Positions 60,376-64,000 of a stretch of 64,000 nt of DNA are shown here, in pieces. Location of the stretch: NCBI GenBank assembly GCA_032433765.1, contig JAVIAB010000156.1:87540269-87604268 (forward strand). Direction: 5' to 3'. The notes beneath the pieces are model-generated. The model searched no databases. It worked only from the letters and a program-made list of their open reading frames with translations, and was not told the DNA's origin. The DNA comes from Megaustenia siamemsis. Taxonomy: Eukaryota; Mollusca; Gastropoda; Stylommatophora; Ariophantidae. A program made the translations under genes and the position numbers. The stretch's first letter is position 1, and the number at the start of each line of letters is the position of its first letter.

Positions 60376-60585
60376 TGACTTAACATCCAGGATAAACCTC
60401 CTATAATAAGCTAGCTTTTCTTGTGTTTCTACTGGTCCTCCTTTTGTCTTTGTATATTATTGTTTCTCTCCCTCAACTTATCATAGCCTTCTTAAATAAT
60501 GCGTCCATCCAAGCTTAGCCTGTTAGCAATATTGGCTATCCTCTATATGTAATCTATCAATTATATGTGATCTATCCTCTATATA

Positions 60586-61203
60586 ATAGCAGTGACAGAG
60601 AATGAACTACAAGAAGTGATAGACATAATAGTAAAAGAAAGCAACAAAAATGGTCTCAGTCTGAATAGTAAGAAAACAGAAATATTGGTCATATCAATGA
60701 AACAATCATCACCATCATGTAGCATAAAAATAAACAGGACAAATCTGAAACAAGTGCAACGTGTCAAATACTTGGGTACAATAATAACATTAGATGGAAG
60801 ATGCACCACAGAAATAAAAAAGCAGAATAGCTCAGGCCAAAATAGCATTTCAGAAAATAAAAAAATATCTTATGCAACAAATCTATGTCAATAGAAGTGA
60901 GAAAGAGAGTTCATCGGTGCTATAAAGAACCAATTCTGACCTATGGAAGTGAATCATGGACAGTAGACAAACAAATGAAAAGATGATTAGAGGCCACAGA
61001 GATGGGATTTCTCAGAAGAATGTTGAAAGTTCCCTGGACAGATAAAAAGACCAATGAAAAAGTTCTCAAAGAGGCCAACACAAAAAGGGAACTCCTAAAA
61101 AACAGAAAGAAACAATCAACATTTTTTGGGCACGTCATGAGAAGAGGAAAGTTGGAATACTTGGTTACAACTGGCAAAATAAAAGGAAAGAGAGATCACG
61201 GAT
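60586..61203 (+). mobile_element. LINE 3' part (RT thumb and C-terminus), degraded
   Basis: Contains LSLNSKKTEILVIS and VKYLGTIITLDG (60655-60795), then in another frame FLRRMLKVPWTDKKTNEKVL and FFGHVMRRGKLE (61005-61160). This order is usual for RTE-like invertebrate LINEs. Frame changes near 60840 and 60985 show it is dead. Confidence 0.82.
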
Positions 61204-61823
61204 CCTCATGAAGGCCAGCACCTTGTCGTGGGGATGGGGCTTAACAGTCACCAGGGACTGAAAACCAAGACTGGCCAGGCCTTCCTACACCTGAGCAAGA
61301 CCACAGTCTGCTCTAGCAAGTTTAAGTGCTGAAGTCAGAGGCAACCAGCCAAAAGGCGCACTACAACAATCAGTATACCACGCACTCACACCAATGGGAA
61401 GTATGTCTATAACTGCAAATCGATATGGCACTCCCCTGTGATGGACACTCCGGCAGGTGCAGTACCGGGCCCTCAGCCTTGAAAGGGCCCAACCAATATT
61501 ACTGGATGTCCTTCTCAACCACTCTGTGGAGTCAGGGGGTGAGAGAATAGAGCTACTGGCCAATCCAAATAAGACCACTCAAAATAATGCGCTGGAATGC
61601 TGAAGGCATCAACAGCAAAAGTGATGGGTACAGTAAAAAGATAGAATTAGAAAATATCCTGCATGAAGAACAAGTAAGCATATGCTGTTTGCAGGAAACC
61701 CATCTAAACAACGACATAGCCTTGAAGATTAGGGGATACCAGTCAGATTGAAGTGTATATGGATGGGGCGGAACATCAAATACTGCACCTCAGGACAAAA
61801 AATATAGACTTCCATTTACTTAA

Positions 61824-62219
<396 letters not shown>

Positions 62220-64000
62220 TTACTTAACTACTACTGTCCGAGTGACTGCCCACTAGCACTAGACACAATTACATTAAAAGAAAGAATAATTGTATGTGGA
62301 AACTTTAACAGCCATTCACAGAGCTGGGGCTATGAACAAATATGGACAAGAGAGGTGAAGAACTTGAAAATTGGCAGGATGACAATGGGCTTATACTATT
62401 AAACCAGACAACAGATCCACCAACATTCTACTCCAGATCATGGCATACCACATCTACACCAGACCTCGCTTTCCATTCACCAGACCTGGATTGGAATATC
62501 ACACACATTGTTAGGAAACAACTTGGAGGCAGCGACCACCGACCAGTCTTTATAGTGGTGCAAAATGAGGCCGTCAGGGAGAGCAGCACTCTCTCCAGAT
62601 GGAATTACAAAAAGGCAGATTGGAAAATCTATCAACATTACACCAGTGTACTGACTAAAGATCTAAATACAGACAGAGACATCAACAAAATAGTTGATGA
62701 ATTCAGTAGACTAATAATACAAGCTGCCAGGGAAACAATACCTAGAGGGGACGGAAACACTTCAAACCATACTGGAGTAGTGAACTAGAGCAACTGCACA
62801 ATGACATGGAAACATCTCGAAAGCAAGCAGAAAATAACCCTTGCCAGGAACACCACAATAACTATCAGCATGCTAAAGCCAAATTTCAATGGGCTAAAAC
62901 AGCTGGAAAGAGAAAGAGTCCTTGAATCTTGAACGAGACACGAGAAAAATGTGGAAGCTTGTAAAACAGCTGAATGATGAGGGTACAGAAAGGAACACCA
63001 AAATTACACTGAAGAAGGATGGAAACATCCTAACAGGTAAGCATGCAGCAAATCACTTTGCAGACTCCTTTGCAAATGACAATAATATTGAAATTAGCCT
63101 AAAGAAACGACAAGAGACCCGTTTAAAATAACAAAATGCAAGACAAGAAGAGACAGCACACAAAGTCATGGAAATACCCATTACACAAAGAGAGCTAGAG
63201 CTGGCAATATCCAAATTAAAAATGAAAAAGTCACCAGGCAATGATGGAGTGTCCAATGAAATGATTAAGAACTTGGGAACTGCAGCTAAAGCAAAACTAC
63301 TGCAGACCTACAACATTTGCTGGATCACAGGTAGAGTGCCACAGGCATGGAGAGAAGCAATTATGATACCATTACTAAAGCCAGGATAAGATGGTTCAAC
63401 GACGTCCAGCTATAGACCAATCAGCCTTACAAGCTGTTTGTGTAAAACAATGGAACGTAGAATCAATCTCAAACTGCAGTGGTACCTGGAAAGTGAAAAT
63501 CTCCTTGTCTCACAACAAGCAGGCTTTAGACAGTGTTACTCTACCGAAGGTCAGGCAACCTATCTTTCCCAGGAAATTGAGGATGCGTTTCAAAAAAGAA
63601 ATTGGTACTAGCAGCATGGATAGACCTAAAGAAAGCATTTGATAAGGTATGGAAGGAAGGACTTTTGAAGAAACTGAGAAATTATGGAGTAAATGGCAGG
63701 ATGTACAAATGGGTCAAAGCATACCTGCATAACAGGAGAGCCAGAGTGCAACTGGATGGTCTTAAGAGTAAGAAGGTCTTACTGCGCCAGGGTGTTCCAC
63801 AGGGAGGGGTACTATCTCCAACACTTTTTCTAATCTACATCAATGACCTAGTTACTGAACTACCACATGGCATCAAAGTGGCAATGTATGCAGATGAATT
63901 GGTAATGTGGTACACAGAGGAGTATACAACAGTGGCCTCCAAATTGCTACAAAGAGCTATGAATGCACTGAATTCATGGACAAATAGATGGTGTATCAGC

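Overview
The window looks like a piece of a repeat-rich metazoan genome, probably an aquatic invertebrate and possibly a mollusc (low confidence on taxon). Evidence: one spliced gene with consensus introns, several non-LTR retrotransposon (LINE) families, tRNA-derived SINE-like elements, and more than ten tandem-repeat families. No rRNA, functional tRNA, CRISPR array or bacterial operon was seen.

Positions 1-13113 are a nested set of mobile elements. An I-like LINE (endonuclease, RT, RNase H) on the + strand (1-1880 and 12270-13113) is split by a second, 5'-truncated copy on the - strand (1881-12269), flanked by a 9-bp duplication. That copy is split by a compact Polinton/Maverick-like viral element at 2397-9769. 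The element starts AGTAG and ends CTACT, has long terminal inverted repeats (TIRs) and is flanked by the exact 6-bp duplication TTGGTC. Its roughly 7.4 kb hold a PC4-like DNA-binding gene on the - strand. On the + strand is a packed morphogenesis set: packaging ATPase, two small proteins, penton-like protein, glycine-rich basic protein, major capsid protein and adenovirus-type protease. No DNA polymerase B or integrase gene is visible. Four of the genes are broken by a stop or a frameshift.

Positions 13114-27735 hold degraded LINEs, two SINE-like insertions and satellites with 31-, 43- and 25-bp units.

Positions 27876-59196 carry the last three exons of a Gfo/Idh/MocA-family oxidoreductase gene on the - strand: 59029-59196, 36133-36227 and 27876-28001. 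Its introns (about 22.8 and 8.1 kb) consist largely of tandem repeats and LINEs. One 34-bp minisatellite repeats the 3' end of the middle exon together with its GTGAGT splice donor, about 50 times inside the following intron. The larger intron contains about 16 kb of 24-bp and 12-bp arrays with a CCAAT motif in most units. These arrays are open in most reading frames, so their long ORFs are not credible genes.

Positions 59197-64000 hold a 40-bp satellite, the 3' end of one LINE, and the 5' two thirds of another, interrupted by a short element with a (GATA)n tail. A second copy of that short element lies at 30371-30658.
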